This document shows, in pieces, positions 35,739 to 44,468 of a DNA stretch of 64,000 nucleotides. The position numbers and the translations under genes are program-made. Origin of the DNA: Agromyces ramosus (GTDB lineage: Bacteria; Actinomycetota; Actinomycetes; Actinomycetales; Microbacteriaceae); assembly GCF_004216665.1 (NCBI RefSeq), contig NZ_SGWY01000004.1:1-64000 (forward strand). Direction: 5' to 3'. The notes under the pieces are model-generated. The model had not been told where the DNA came from. It was given only the letters and a program-made list of their open reading frames with translations, and did no database searches. The stretch's first letter is position 1, and the number at the start of each line of letters is the position of its first letter.

Positions 35739-36881
35739 TCAGGCGCGCACCGTCATGAGCCCCGACTCGACCGTGAGGCCGGGGCCGAAGGCCATGGCCA
35801 CCACGCGATCGCCGTCGGCGGCGGCATCCGACTCGAGGATGTTGCGCAGCACGAACAGCACGGTCGCGCTCGACATGTTGCCGTAGTCGCGAAGGGTCTC
35901 GCGGGCGGGCACGAGCTGCGCCTCGGTGAGCTGCAGCCGCGACTCCACCTTGTCGAGGATGCTGCGACCGCCCGGGTGGATGGCCCAGTGCTCGATCGCC
36001 TCGCTCGCGGAATCCGCGGCCAGTGCCTCGGCGAGGGCGGGGTCGTGGTCGAGCAGCGGCTCGATCGCACCCGTGATGTGATCGTCGATGATCGTGGGGA
36101 TGGCGTTGGAGAGCACCATCTCGAATCCGTGGTCGCCGATCTTCCACGCCATGTCGTCCTCGCCGTTGGGCGTGATGCGAGTCTCGAAGCGATCGAGGTC
36201 GAACGCGCGCTCGCCCTCGGCGAGCGGCCGGGAGGTCACGATTCCGGCCGCCGCACCGTCGGCGAAGAGCGAGGAGGCCACGATCGTGTCGGGATCGTTC
36301 GACGTGCGCAGGTGCAGCGTGCAGAGCTCGGCGGAGACGACGAGCACGACCGCGGCGGCATCCGCTTCGCAGAACTGCTTCGCCGTGCGCAGGGCCGGCA
36401 TCGCCGCGTAGCACCCCATGAACCCCAGGTGGTAGCGCTGCACGGCCGCACCGAGCCCGAGCTCGCGCACGAGCATGAAGTCGGGGCCGGGCGCGTAGAA
36501 CCCTGTGCACGAGACCGTGATCACGTGGGTGATGTCGGATGCCTCGATGCCCGGGCACGCGTCGATGGCCGCCTGCGCGGCCCGCACGTAGAGCTTCGTC
36601 GCCTCTGCGGCGTAGATCTCGTTGCGCGCCTTGGTGCCCGGGAACAGCAGGTCGCCGGAGTCGATGTCGAAGAACACCGGCTCGTCGGGGTGCGCGTCGC
36701 GGCTCAGCTCCTCGAGCACCGTGTAGCGGGTCTCGATGCCCGACACGTTGAACGAGGTCGCGACGATCCGCTGGGCCAGCCGGTTGAGCCCCGGCTGGCC
36801 GGCGAACACGTCGCGCACCTCCTCCTGCACGAGCACCGTCGGCGGCACCGCCGTCGAGACTGCGCGCAGTGAGACCGTCAC
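35739..36881 (-). CDS. Type III polyketide synthase (chalcone-synthase family)
   Basis: The 380-residue enzyme has the complete Cys-His-Asn triad: Cys157 in GFMGCYAA, His302 in IHPGG and Asn335 in GNMSSAT. It should extend an acyl-CoA starter with malonyl units and cyclise the product to an alkylpyrone, resorcinol or quinone precursor. Length is typical. The start overlaps the SHOCT gene stop by ATGA and the gene is followed at once by a methyltransferase and an FAD monooxygenase, a compact polyketide pathway often seen in Microbacteriaceae. Gene order suggests a methylated, oxidised aromatic product. Confidence 0.93.
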   Translation of the reverse strand: MTVSLRAVSTAVPPTVLVQEEVRDVFAGQPGLNRLAQRIVATSFNVSGIETRYTVLEELSRDAHPDEPVFFDIDSGDLLFPGTKARNEIYAAEATKLYVRAAQAAIDACPGIEASDITHVITVSCTGFYAPGPDFMLVRELGLGAAVQRYHLGFMGCYAAMPALRTAKQFCEADAAAVVLVVSAELCTLHLRTSNDPDTIVASSLFADGAAAGIVTSRPLAEGERAFDLDRFETRITPNGEDDMAWKIGDHGFEMVLSNAIPTIIDDHITGAIEPLLDHDPALAEALAADSASEAIEHWAIHPGGRSILDKVESRLQLTEAQLVPARETLRDYGNMSSATVLFVLRNILESDAAADGDRVVAMAFGPGLTVESGLMTVRA

Positions 36882-37234
36882 CCGAGCAGCTTCGCCTTCG
36901 CCGCAGCGAACTCGTCGTCGCTGAGGATGCCCTGCTCCTTCAGCGCGCCGAGCTTCTGCAGCTCCGCCACGATGTCGACGCTCGCCGGAGCCGCAGCGGC
37001 CTGCTGGGCACCGGCGCCCATCGCCGCCTGCTGCTGCGCCACGGCCTGCTGGGCGGCGGCATCCATCTGCGCCTGCTGCTGCTGGGCCTCGTACTGCTGC
37101 TGCTCGTACTGCGACTGCTGCTTCTCGGCCTGGTGCCGCTGCACGCTGCCGCTCACCGCGGTGGCCGTGCCGGCGACGACGGCCGTGCGGGCCGCCATCC
37201 CGATCAGTCCGGGTCGTCCCATTCTCCTCAGCAT
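36878..37234 (-). CDS. Gln-rich SHOCT-domain protein coupled to the type III PKS
   Basis: The 118-residue protein has an N-terminal hydrophobic segment (about 9-29), a Gln/Ala-rich coiled-coil-like middle (33-80) and a C-terminal SHOCT motif (about 86-117, LQKLGALKEQGILSDDEFAAAKAKLLG). The role is unknown; SHOCT often mediates oligomerisation. Its stop overlaps the PKS start, so it is co-translated with the polyketide genes. A GAGGAGG site lies upstream of the ATG. Confidence 0.8.
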   Translation of the reverse strand: MLRRMGRPGLIGMAARTAVVAGTATAVSGSVQRHQAEKQQSQYEQQQYEAQQQQAQMDAAAQQAVAQQQAAMGAGAQQAAAAPASVDIVAELQKLGALKEQGILSDDEFAAAKAKLLG

Positions 37235-37237
37235 GTC

Positions 37238-37666
37238 CTACTCCTCCTCGGCTTCGGCCAGTACGGCGTTCACGACCGGTGCGGGGATCCGCTCGGTCTG
37301 CAGCACGATGCCGCCGGATTCCGCGAACTTCGAGGCGAGCTTCTTCGCCCAGAGGAGTTCGATGGCGAGCAGCGCCCCCGAGGTGCCGGGCGGGATCCCC
37401 TGCGCGAACTCCTGCGCATCCTCCTCGGCGACCAGGCCGACGGCGGCGAGCTCGATGTCGGCGAACCCGTAGTCGTCGCTGACCTCGTCGTAGTCGGTGA
37501 TCAGCACCGAGCCGTCGTTCTCACGCGAGATGACGAGCAGGTCGATCAGGCGGATCTCGCCGCCCTCGACCAGTTCCCGGATCGCATCCAGGGTGCCGTC
37601 GTCGGGACGATCCCCCTCGAATCCGACGAGATACAGCTCGACCGGACCGTATTCGAACTCCGCCAT
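37238..37666 (-). CDS. DUF6325-family protein
   Basis: The 142-residue acidic protein opens with MAEFEYGPVELYLVGFEGD and carries LVEGGEIRLIDLLVISR, fitting the DUF6325 family of actinobacteria, which usually sits next to SHOCT genes, as here (3-nt gap). It has no membrane helix or signal peptide. The function is unknown; the LIDLLVI segment recalls proteins that sort membrane or stress responses but proves nothing. GGAGGGGG precedes the ATG at 37666. It is the first gene of the polyketide operon. Confidence 0.75.
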   Translation of the reverse strand: MAEFEYGPVELYLVGFEGDRPDDGTLDAIRELVEGGEIRLIDLLVISRENDGSVLITDYDEVSDDYGFADIELAAVGLVAEEDAQEFAQGIPPGTSGALLAIELLWAKKLASKFAESGGIVLQTERIPAPVVNAVLAEAEEE

Positions 37667-37843
37667 CAGTTCCCCCTCCGTCGTGTGTTTGCAGACTAGA
37701 CCCCGCCCCGGAACCGGCGCCAGAGTCGCGTGTGAATCCCCGGCGAACATGCGGGTTCGGCGGGGTGCGCGCACTCCGCGGCACCCCGCGGCGCCCTCGC
37801 ACGTGCCGTCGGTTCTTTCGCACGCTGCGTTCCAGGCCACCCG

Positions 37844-38908
37844 CTAGGGCGCCCGGGGATCGCCGGTGAGGTGCCGGAGAGATCCCGTCGTCGGGTCGGG
37901 CTCGAGCAGCACGGCCCGCACGAGGAGCGTGAGCGGGATGCAGAGGAGGGCGCCCATGGGGCCGAGCACGAGCGTCCAGAACACCACGGAGAAGAACGTC
38001 AGCGTGAGGCTCAGTCCCACCGCGTCGCTCACGAACTTGGGCTGCACGAACTCCTGCAGCACCACATTGATGGCCGAGTACGCGAGCACCACGGCGAGGG
38101 CCAGCGGCCAGCCGCCGATGACCAGCGCGAGCACCGCCGGCGGGATGAGCCCGATCACGAAGCCGATGTTCGGGATGAAGTTCGTGACGAATGCGAGGAT
38201 CGCCCACGTGATCGGCACGGGGATGCCCAGCGCCCACAGCAGCAGTCCGTCCAGCACCGCGACGATGGCGCCGAACGATGCGTTGACCACGTAGTAGCGG
38301 CGCACGCCCGAGAAGTACCGCGAGCCGATCGCGTCGGCGCGGGCGCCGCCGAACACGCTCGTGCCGCGGGAGAACCGCGAGGCATCCGCCGCCATGAACA
38401 GCACGTAGGCGAGCACGAAGAAGAACGCGGTCGCGGCGCCGAGCACGGCGTCGGCGACCCCCGCGGCGAACGAGAGCAGCTGCTCGGGGTCGATCGCCCC
38501 TGCGGCCGTGGCCGCCGCCTCGCTCGAGAAGCCGAGCGACTGCAGCCAGTCGACCACGCCCTGCGCCGTCGACTGCAGCTCGTCGGCGTAATCGGGCAGG
38601 ATGGCGATGAACTGGGCGGATGCCACGACGAGCAGCAGCCCGAGCACCGCCAGGATCGCGTACCCGACGGCGATCACCACCGTGGTGGCCAGCCAGCTCG
38701 GCCAGCCACGGCGCTCGAGCGGGCGGCGCACGGGGTGCGCGATGATCACGACCACGGCCGCGACCGCCACGGGCACGAGGAGCTCTCGCGCGAACCAGAT
38801 GCCGACGAACACGACGACCGCGGCGGCCACCGTGATGAGCACCCGGGTGCCGCGTGCGAGGCCGGCGGGCCGCGCCGGGTCCGCTGCACGATTCGCGTCG
38901 TCGCCCAC
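37844..38908 (-). CDS. AI-2E family transporter
   Basis: The 354-residue protein has about eight membrane helices with the family pattern: two N-terminal helices, a long amphipathic region (about 70-110) and a C-terminal bundle with FVTNFIPNIGFVIGLIPPAVLAL and VQPKFVSDAVGLSLTLTF. Named after TqsA, members export autoinducer 2 or exchange Na+/H+; the substrate here is unknown. The start is GTG at 38908, 2 nt after the GAP-family stop. It is the last of four consecutive membrane protein genes. Confidence 0.85.
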   Translation of the reverse strand: MGDDANRAADPARPAGLARGTRVLITVAAAVVVFVGIWFARELLVPVAVAAVVVIIAHPVRRPLERRGWPSWLATTVVIAVGYAILAVLGLLLVVASAQFIAILPDYADELQSTAQGVVDWLQSLGFSSEAAATAAGAIDPEQLLSFAAGVADAVLGAATAFFFVLAYVLFMAADASRFSRGTSVFGGARADAIGSRYFSGVRRYYVVNASFGAIVAVLDGLLLWALGIPVPITWAILAFVTNFIPNIGFVIGLIPPAVLALVIGGWPLALAVVLAYSAINVVLQEFVQPKFVSDAVGLSLTLTFFSVVFWTLVLGPMGALLCIPLTLLVRAVLLEPDPTTGSLRHLTGDPRAP

Positions 38909-38910
38909 GG

Positions 38911-39582
38911 TCAGAAGCTCCCGATGCCCTTGCCGATCACCACGACGCCGATCACGAGCAGCAGCACCGCCATGACGGTCGCGTTGTTCTGCACGAGCCA
39001 GCCGCGCAGCGCCTCCAGCGGCGCAGCCATACGCTTCGAGGCGACGAGGTAGGCGATCACGGGGATCGCCACGGAGCACGCGGCGATCAGCACGAACACG
39101 AGGATGACGATCGCCGCCTCGCCCACGTTCAGTCCGCCGGTGCCGATGATCACCCCGGCCCCCACGGCCATGAGCAGGTTCTTCGGGTTGACCGCCGAGA
39201 GCAGGAACCCGAGCACGAAGCCGCGTCCGGTGGTCATCTCGTCGATGGCGGCCATCCACTTGGGCAGCGCGGCGGCCTCGCCGGGCTTCGGACGGCTGCG
39301 CCACTGGCGCGCGGCGAGGAACAGCAGCGCCACGCCGAGCACGATCTTGATGACGCCCGAGATCGGCTTCCCGGCATCCGGATCCTGCTCGGGGATGACG
39401 GAGGCGAGCAGCGTGAACACCACCACCGCCACGACGATGCCGAGCACCCACCCGAGCAGGAACCCGACGCTCGTGCCCTTCGCCTTCGGCGACAGGAGCA
39501 TGAGGATCGCGGCGATGATCGGGATCGGGCTGATCGCGATGCCGAGCGCGAGGGGCAGGATGTCGCCGATGACGGGTCCCAT
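38911..39582 (-). CDS. GAP (Sap) family membrane protein
   Basis: The 223-residue protein has six membrane helices with the LysE-like features of the GAP/Sap family (mycobacterial Sap helps surface exposure of sulfolipid-1): ALGIAISPIPIIAAILML at the start and GFLLSAVNPKNLLM in the middle. It may export a lipid or a small molecule; the specificity is unknown. It lies between the SulP and AI-2E family genes with gaps of 16 and 2 nt. Confidence 0.82.
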   Translation of the reverse strand: MGPVIGDILPLALGIAISPIPIIAAILMLLSPKAKGTSVGFLLGWVLGIVVAVVVFTLLASVIPEQDPDAGKPISGVIKIVLGVALLFLAARQWRSRPKPGEAAALPKWMAAIDEMTTGRGFVLGFLLSAVNPKNLLMAVGAGVIIGTGGLNVGEAAIVILVFVLIAACSVAIPVIAYLVASKRMAAPLEALRGWLVQNNATVMAVLLLVIGVVVIGKGIGSF

Positions 39583-39598
39583 GGCCGGGTCCTCTCTC

Positions 39599-41239
39599 TC
39601 AGTTCTCGAGCGCGGCGATCGCGGCCCGGTTGGTCTCGTACACCGCGTTGTCGCCGAGCAGGCCGAGGTCGACCAGTCGAGCGCGCGCATCGGGCCGCAC
39701 GCGGCTGAACCCGAGGTCGATGTCACGTGCGGTGAGCCACTCCTGCAGCGCCGCGAAGCTCTCGGCGCCCGTGACGTCCACATCGGTCACGGCCTCCATG
39801 TCGATCACGACGTGCCGTACGGATGCCTCGGGCGCGGCCTCCACCGCGCGCTTCACCGCATCGCCGAAGATCGCGCCGTTCGCGAAGAAGAGGGGAGCGG
39901 CCAGGCGGACGACGATCACGCCGGGGGCGGTGACGCTGCCCGCGGGAGCCTCGTCGAGCAGCGACTCGGTGGGCTCGCCGGTGCTCGCGAGCACGTCGAT
40001 GGCCGGGTTCGCCGCGCGCTTGGCGAGGTTCACGAGCGCGAGCACGAAGGCGACGAGGATGCCGGGGATCGAGCCGATGAACAGGGTGACGAGGAAGCAG
40101 GCGGCGGCGATGGCGAATTCGAAGCGGTCGGCACGCCAGAGGCGGGCGAACTCCCGGATGCCGAGCAGGGGCACGATCGCGACGGCCACGATCGCGCCGA
40201 TCGCCGGCGACGGGATGTCCTCGAGGAGACCGGTGCCGAAGACCAGCAGCACGAGGGTTCCGAGCGCGGTCACCAGCGACGGCAACTGCGTGCGGGACCC
40301 CGCCTGGTCCATGGCGGCGGTGCGCGACGTCGACGAGCCGACCGTGAACCCGCCCGTCGCCCCGGCGGCGAGGTTGCCGAGGCCGAAGGCGAAGAGGTCG
40401 CGGTTGGGGCTCGTCGCGTAGTCGCGCTGCTCGCCGTACGACCGCGACACGAGCAGGCCCTCCGCCGTCGTCACGAGCGTGAGCGCCATCGCCGACGGGA
40501 TGAGCACCAGCCAGGTCGTCCAGTCGATCACCGGCCAGGTCAGGGTGGGCGGCCCCGCCTCGACCGGACCGAGCACCGCGACGCCGGCGTCGTCGAGGTC
40601 GGCGATCACCACGCCGACGGTGGCGAGCACCAGCACGACCAGCGCCCACGGCACGGCACGGGCGAAGCGCCGGCCGAGCAGGAGGATCGCCAGCGACACC
40701 ACGGAGATGAGCACCGACCACCAGTTCAGGGTGTCGAGGCCCGTGAACAGGCCGGCGACCTTGTCGACGAACTCGCCCCCGGAGTCGATCCTCACCCCGA
40801 GCATCTTCGCGACCTGCGCGACGAGGATGTCGAGGGCCAAGCCGCCGACGAACCCCACCAGGATCGGCTTCGAGAGGAAGTTCGCGAGGAATCCGAGCTT
40901 GAACACCGCGAGGAGCAGGAACATGACGCCCCCGATGATCGCCTGCGCCAGCGCCAGCGTGACGTAGTCGGCGCTGCCCGCGACCGCCAGCCCGCCGATC
41001 GAGGACGCGACGAGGGCGGCCGCCGCGGCATCCGGCGAGGCCACCAGCTGTCGCGAGGACACCGTGAGGGCGTAGACCACCGCCGGGACGACGAGGGCGT
41101 AGAGGCCCGCGGTCGGCGGGAGTCCGGCGATCTGCGCGTAGCCGATGTTCAGCGGGATCGCGATGGCGAGCAGCGTGACGCCGGCCAGGAGCTCGCGGCC
41201 GACGTTGCGTCGGGTCAACCCCGTCAACGGTCGCTGCAC
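39599..41239 (-). CDS. SulP-family anion transporter with STAS domain (second copy)
   Basis: The 546-residue protein has the SulP core (about 15-420; AIPLNIGYAQIAGLPPTAGLYALVVP covers the first helices) and a C-terminal STAS domain (about 435-540; VVIDMEAVTDVDVTGAESF). It is more typical of the family than the copy at 2464, whose STAS domain is shorter. The substrate could be sulfate or bicarbonate. The start is GTG at 41239 with AGGGAG upstream. It is the second gene of a four-gene transport operon. Confidence 0.9.
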   Translation of the reverse strand: MQRPLTGLTRRNVGRELLAGVTLLAIAIPLNIGYAQIAGLPPTAGLYALVVPAVVYALTVSSRQLVASPDAAAAALVASSIGGLAVAGSADYVTLALAQAIIGGVMFLLLAVFKLGFLANFLSKPILVGFVGGLALDILVAQVAKMLGVRIDSGGEFVDKVAGLFTGLDTLNWWSVLISVVSLAILLLGRRFARAVPWALVVLVLATVGVVIADLDDAGVAVLGPVEAGPPTLTWPVIDWTTWLVLIPSAMALTLVTTAEGLLVSRSYGEQRDYATSPNRDLFAFGLGNLAAGATGGFTVGSSTSRTAAMDQAGSRTQLPSLVTALGTLVLLVFGTGLLEDIPSPAIGAIVAVAIVPLLGIREFARLWRADRFEFAIAAACFLVTLFIGSIPGILVAFVLALVNLAKRAANPAIDVLASTGEPTESLLDEAPAGSVTAPGVIVVRLAAPLFFANGAIFGDAVKRAVEAAPEASVRHVVIDMEAVTDVDVTGAESFAALQEWLTARDIDLGFSRVRPDARARLVDLGLLGDNAVYETNRAAIAALEN

Positions 41240-41265
41240 GGCGACTCCCTCCGCTCGGGCACGAC

Positions 41266-42585
41266 CTAGCCGGCGGCGGCGTCGTCGGGCTTCGTGGGCG
41301 CCGGCGCGGGCTGCTGCCCGGCCGCGGGTGCCGGCGGCACGATCCGGAACTCGGGCGCCCGCGACACGAGCAGCCACGCCGGCAGCACGATCACGCACAG
41401 CATCGGCAGCAGCGTGATGTCGGCCGGGATCGCGACGCCGAGGAAGATCGCGAGCCAGCCGTCGCGGCCGATGACGAGGACCACCCCGAGCACGCCGCAG
41501 GCCACCGCCAGCCCGAGGGGGAGGCTGGGGATGAGCACGTGGCCGAGCATCCCGAGGGCCACGCCGATGAAGGTGGCCGGGAAGATCCGCCCGCCACGGA
41601 AGAAGGCGCCTGCGGCGACGAGGAGCGCCAGGGTCTTGATGCCCGCGATGACGCTCAGCTGGCCGGCGTCGTACGCCCCCGGGTCCTGCAGCAGCTCGCC
41701 GATCTGCACGAGGCCCTTGAACATCGTGATGGGGCCGCCGATGAGGCCGAGGACGCCGAGGACGAACCCGCCGGCGAGCGGGATCAGGATGGGGTGCCGG
41801 AGCGCGTGGAACGCCCGGTAGACGATCGGGAACGCGACGAGCGCGGCGAGGCCGATGACGACCGCCCCGCAGGCGACGAGGGCGCCGAGCAGCAGGTCGA
41901 TCGCCTGCGGGCTCCCGTAGGCGGGGAGATCGAAGGAGAGCGGCGGGGCGCCGAGCAGGTGCATCGTGATGGCGCCCGCTCCGGCCGCGGTCACGGGCAG
42001 GAAGAGACGGTCCCACAGGGAGCCGCCGCCCTTCGCGGCGGCCACGATGCCCGTGAAGAGGAGGGCCGCGGCCACGGGGGTGCCGAACAGGGCGCCGACC
42101 GTCGCCGACCCCGCGATGAGCACCGAGATCTGGGCGGGGACCTGCGGGAGCAGCCGCGCGAACAGTGCCACCGCGATCGCGCAGTTGATCGCGATGATCG
42201 GGTTCTCGGGGCCGAGGCTGACGCCGCCCGCCAGGCCGAGCACGGTCACGATCGCGAGGCCGGGCAGGACCTTGAGCGCGAGCGGCGGCCCGATGAGCTC
42301 GGTGGTCGCCGAGTCGGGACCGCCGTGACCGGGCAGGTACCGCAGGCAGAGGCCGACCGCGAGTCCGGTGAGGGTGAGGATCAGCACGATCCACCAACCG
42401 CTCGGATCGACCCCGAGCGCGTCGGGGACGGTCTCCCAGAGCACGCCTCCCAGCAGGTCGGCCAGCTGCTCGAGGAGCCACAGCAGCAACGCCGCGAAGA
42501 CGCCGATCACGATCGCCGGGATGGCGAGCAGCAGCAGTCGTCGCGGCGAGGCACCGCCGTCGGCCGGCGTTCGCGCAAGGCTCAT
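41266..42585 (-). CDS. ClC-family ion channel/transporter (YfeO-like)
   Basis: The 439-residue protein has about ten to twelve helices. GGVSLGPENPIIAINCAIAV corresponds to the GREGP selectivity region of ClC proteins, here GPENP as in the YfeO branch. The gating Glu is retained within the motif, although the flanking residues differ. The C-terminus is a Pro/Ala-rich tail. It probably conducts or exchanges an anion (chloride or fluoride are candidates). The ATG at 42585 has GGGGAGGAG upstream. First gene of the transport operon. Confidence 0.82.
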   Translation of the reverse strand: MSLARTPADGGASPRRLLLLAIPAIVIGVFAALLLWLLEQLADLLGGVLWETVPDALGVDPSGWWIVLILTLTGLAVGLCLRYLPGHGGPDSATTELIGPPLALKVLPGLAIVTVLGLAGGVSLGPENPIIAINCAIAVALFARLLPQVPAQISVLIAGSATVGALFGTPVAAALLFTGIVAAAKGGGSLWDRLFLPVTAAGAGAITMHLLGAPPLSFDLPAYGSPQAIDLLLGALVACGAVVIGLAALVAFPIVYRAFHALRHPILIPLAGGFVLGVLGLIGGPITMFKGLVQIGELLQDPGAYDAGQLSVIAGIKTLALLVAAGAFFRGGRIFPATFIGVALGMLGHVLIPSLPLGLAVACGVLGVVLVIGRDGWLAIFLGVAIPADITLLPMLCVIVLPAWLLVSRAPEFRIVPPAPAAGQQPAPAPTKPDDAAAG

Positions 42586-42761
42586 CGTGGGCTCCTCCCC
42601 GTCGGATCCGGCACGCGGACGGCCCATGAGCACCCCGCCACGCACGACCACCCCGCGTCGAGCGTAGCGCCGGAGACCAGTGGACGTCTCGTCTCGCCAC
42701 GCGATAGGTTCGCCTCAGCGGCGCTCGCTGGGGGGCGCTCGAGTCGATCGGAAGGCTGCAC

Positions 42762-43163
42762 ATGAATTTCTGGAATAGCTTCTGGGACGTGATCTGGTGG
42801 TTCCTGTGGGCATTCGTGTTCATCGCGTACCTCATGGCACTGTTCGCGATCATCGGAGACCTGTTCCGCGATCACAAGCTGAGCGGATGGTGGAAGGCCG
42901 TGTGGATCATCTTCCTGATCTTCGTGCCGTTCCTCACCGCGCTCATCTACCTGATCGCCCGCGGCAACGGCATGGCCGAGCGGTCCCAGAAGGAGGCGAA
43001 GCAGTACCAGGCGGCGACCGACGCGTACATCCGCCAGACCGCCGGGTCGGCCGCGAGCCCGTCCGACGAGATCGCGAAGGCCAAGGCCCTGCTCGACGCC
43101 GGCACCATCAGCCAGCAGGAGTACGACCAGCTCAAGGCCAAGGCGCTCGCGCACTCGGCCTAG
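42762..43163 (+). CDS. SHOCT-domain membrane protein (paralogue of the 6203 gene)
   Basis: The 133-residue protein has two aromatic-rich helices (about 4-30 and 42-64) like PLDc_N, a linker and a SHOCT motif (about 100-130, KAKALLDAGTISQQEYDQLKAKALA). It matches the protein at 6203-6589 in layout and closely in the SHOCT part. GGAAGG lies upstream of the ATG. Its terminator hairpin (43183-43216) lies inside the convergent gene that follows. Role unknown. Confidence 0.8.
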   Translation: MNFWNSFWDVIWWFLWAFVFIAYLMALFAIIGDLFRDHKLSGWWKAVWIIFLIFVPFLTALIYLIARGNGMAERSQKEAKQYQAATDAYIRQTAGSAASPSDEIAKAKALLDAGTISQQEYDQLKAKALAHSA

Positions 43164-43167
43164 GCCA

Positions 43168-44328
43168 CTAGCTCGACACCGTGACGGGGTCGGATGCCGC
43201 GGCATCCGGCCCCGTCCGCATGCCCGCTTCGGGCGATGCGGGCACCGACGTCGCCGCCGGGCGCATCGTGCCCGTGTTGCGGAGGAACACGATGATCCAG
43301 CTGAAGATGAGCACCCCGGCCACCAGCTCCACCGCGGTGAGGTTGTAGTAGCCGATCGCGAAGAAGACGCCGAGCAGCACGATCACGCCGACGTACGCGT
43401 AGCCGAGCAGGATGAAGACCCGCGGCATGGCCGGCACCAGCCAGCGCAGCCCGACCACGATCGCGGCGAAGATCACCGCCATGCCCGTCGCCACCGTGTT
43501 GTGCACGAGGAAGAACTCGTCGACCGGGAAGATGCCCACGCACGCGAGGAAGATGCCGATCAGGACCAGCCCCACCCGCAGGACGGCGCGGCCGCGGAGC
43601 TCCTCACGAGTCGTCGTCGGCAGCGACGCCGTGGCGTACCGGGCGATGATCGTGACCAGCGCGCCCGCGACGATGAGCGTGATGTTGAAGGCCAGCGCGG
43701 ATGCCTCGTCGCTCATGCCGAGGGCGCTGAGGTTCTCCTTCCACCACTGCGGGTCGCTCGCGCTCAGCATCGCGGCGAACGCTCCGACCACGAGGAAGAC
43801 CGCGAGCACGAGCGAGAGCAGCATCGGCGTGAGGTGCACCGACGAGAGGAACGTCACGTAGGCGGTGAGGGCGAAGGCGACGCCGGCGAGGATCGCACCC
43901 GCCAGCGGGAACACGACAGCGCCGACGAAGCTCTGCTCGAGCACGTCGGCCACGCCGATCCACCCGAGCAGCGCGATGACGGCGTGCGCGATCGCGAGGG
44001 CGGCGACGTCGAACCAGTGCAGTCGGGCACCTGGCGCGTCGAGCCCGGATGACGCGTCGTGCACCACGGCCGGGTGCCGGTGCCTGGCGATCAGGACGCG
44101 ACCGAGGACGAACGCGATGAGCGCCGTGACCGCTCCGCCGATGCCGACGTACTCCCCCAGGGATCCCGGCCCGGCGATCGGGAGATCGCGTCCCCAGAAG
44201 ACGACGAGGGAGACCGCCCAGCCGACCGCGAAGAACGCGGCCCCGAGGATCAGCGCGATCGACTCGAGGGACTCGGCGCTGGCGGCCGGATGCCGCAGCA
44301 CCCGGGAGATCGACGACGATTCGGTCAC
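43168..44328 (-). CDS. Polytopic membrane protein (DUF998-like)
   Basis: The 386-residue protein has about ten membrane helices with the DUF998-type pattern (SVHLTPMLLSLVLAVFLVVGAF; FFLVHNTVATGMAVIFA). DUF998 members are uncharacterised. The start is GTG at 44328, preceded only by a weak GGGGTG site. The 3' end carries the hairpin that would terminate the convergent SHOCT gene, so its last codons are constrained by RNA structure. No partner genes are evident. Confidence 0.65.
   Translation of the reverse strand: MTESSSISRVLRHPAASAESLESIALILGAAFFAVGWAVSLVVFWGRDLPIAGPGSLGEYVGIGGAVTALIAFVLGRVLIARHRHPAVVHDASSGLDAPGARLHWFDVAALAIAHAVIALLGWIGVADVLEQSFVGAVVFPLAGAILAGVAFALTAYVTFLSSVHLTPMLLSLVLAVFLVVGAFAAMLSASDPQWWKENLSALGMSDEASALAFNITLIVAGALVTIIARYATASLPTTTREELRGRAVLRVGLVLIGIFLACVGIFPVDEFFLVHNTVATGMAVIFAAIVVGLRWLVPAMPRVFILLGYAYVGVIVLLGVFFAIGYYNLTAVELVAGVLIFSWIIVFLRNTGTMRPAATSVPASPEAGMRTGPDAAASDPVTVSS
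43183..43216. terminator. Terminator hairpin embedded in the 3' end of a convergent gene
   Basis: GACGGGG (43183-43189) with CCCCGTC (43210-43216), and CGGATGCC (43191-43198) with GGCATCCG (43201-43208), stack into one long hairpin with one unpaired base on each side and a 2-nt centre. It starts 20 nt after the SHOCT stop (43163) and lies within the coding end of the gene that stops at 43168. Confidence 0.65.
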
Positions 44329-44440
44329 GAGGCACCCCGTTCGCTCGTGCGGCCGCCTGTGGGACGGTCGCGTCGCCCCAGCATGCCAGCCGCCGTTGCG
44401 CGTGTCCACGACGCCGCGCGGCACGGGAGCGACGGCCGGA

Positions 44441-44460
44441 CGGATGCCCCGCGGCATCCG
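44441..44460. terminator. CGGATGCC inverted pair after clpS-DUF2017
   Basis: CGGATGCC (44441-44448) and GGCATCCG (44453-44460) flank a 4-nt loop, 8 nt beyond the DUF2017 stop on the minus strand. A likely terminator of the clpS operon. Confidence 0.6.
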
Positions 44461-44468
44461 CCGGGCAC

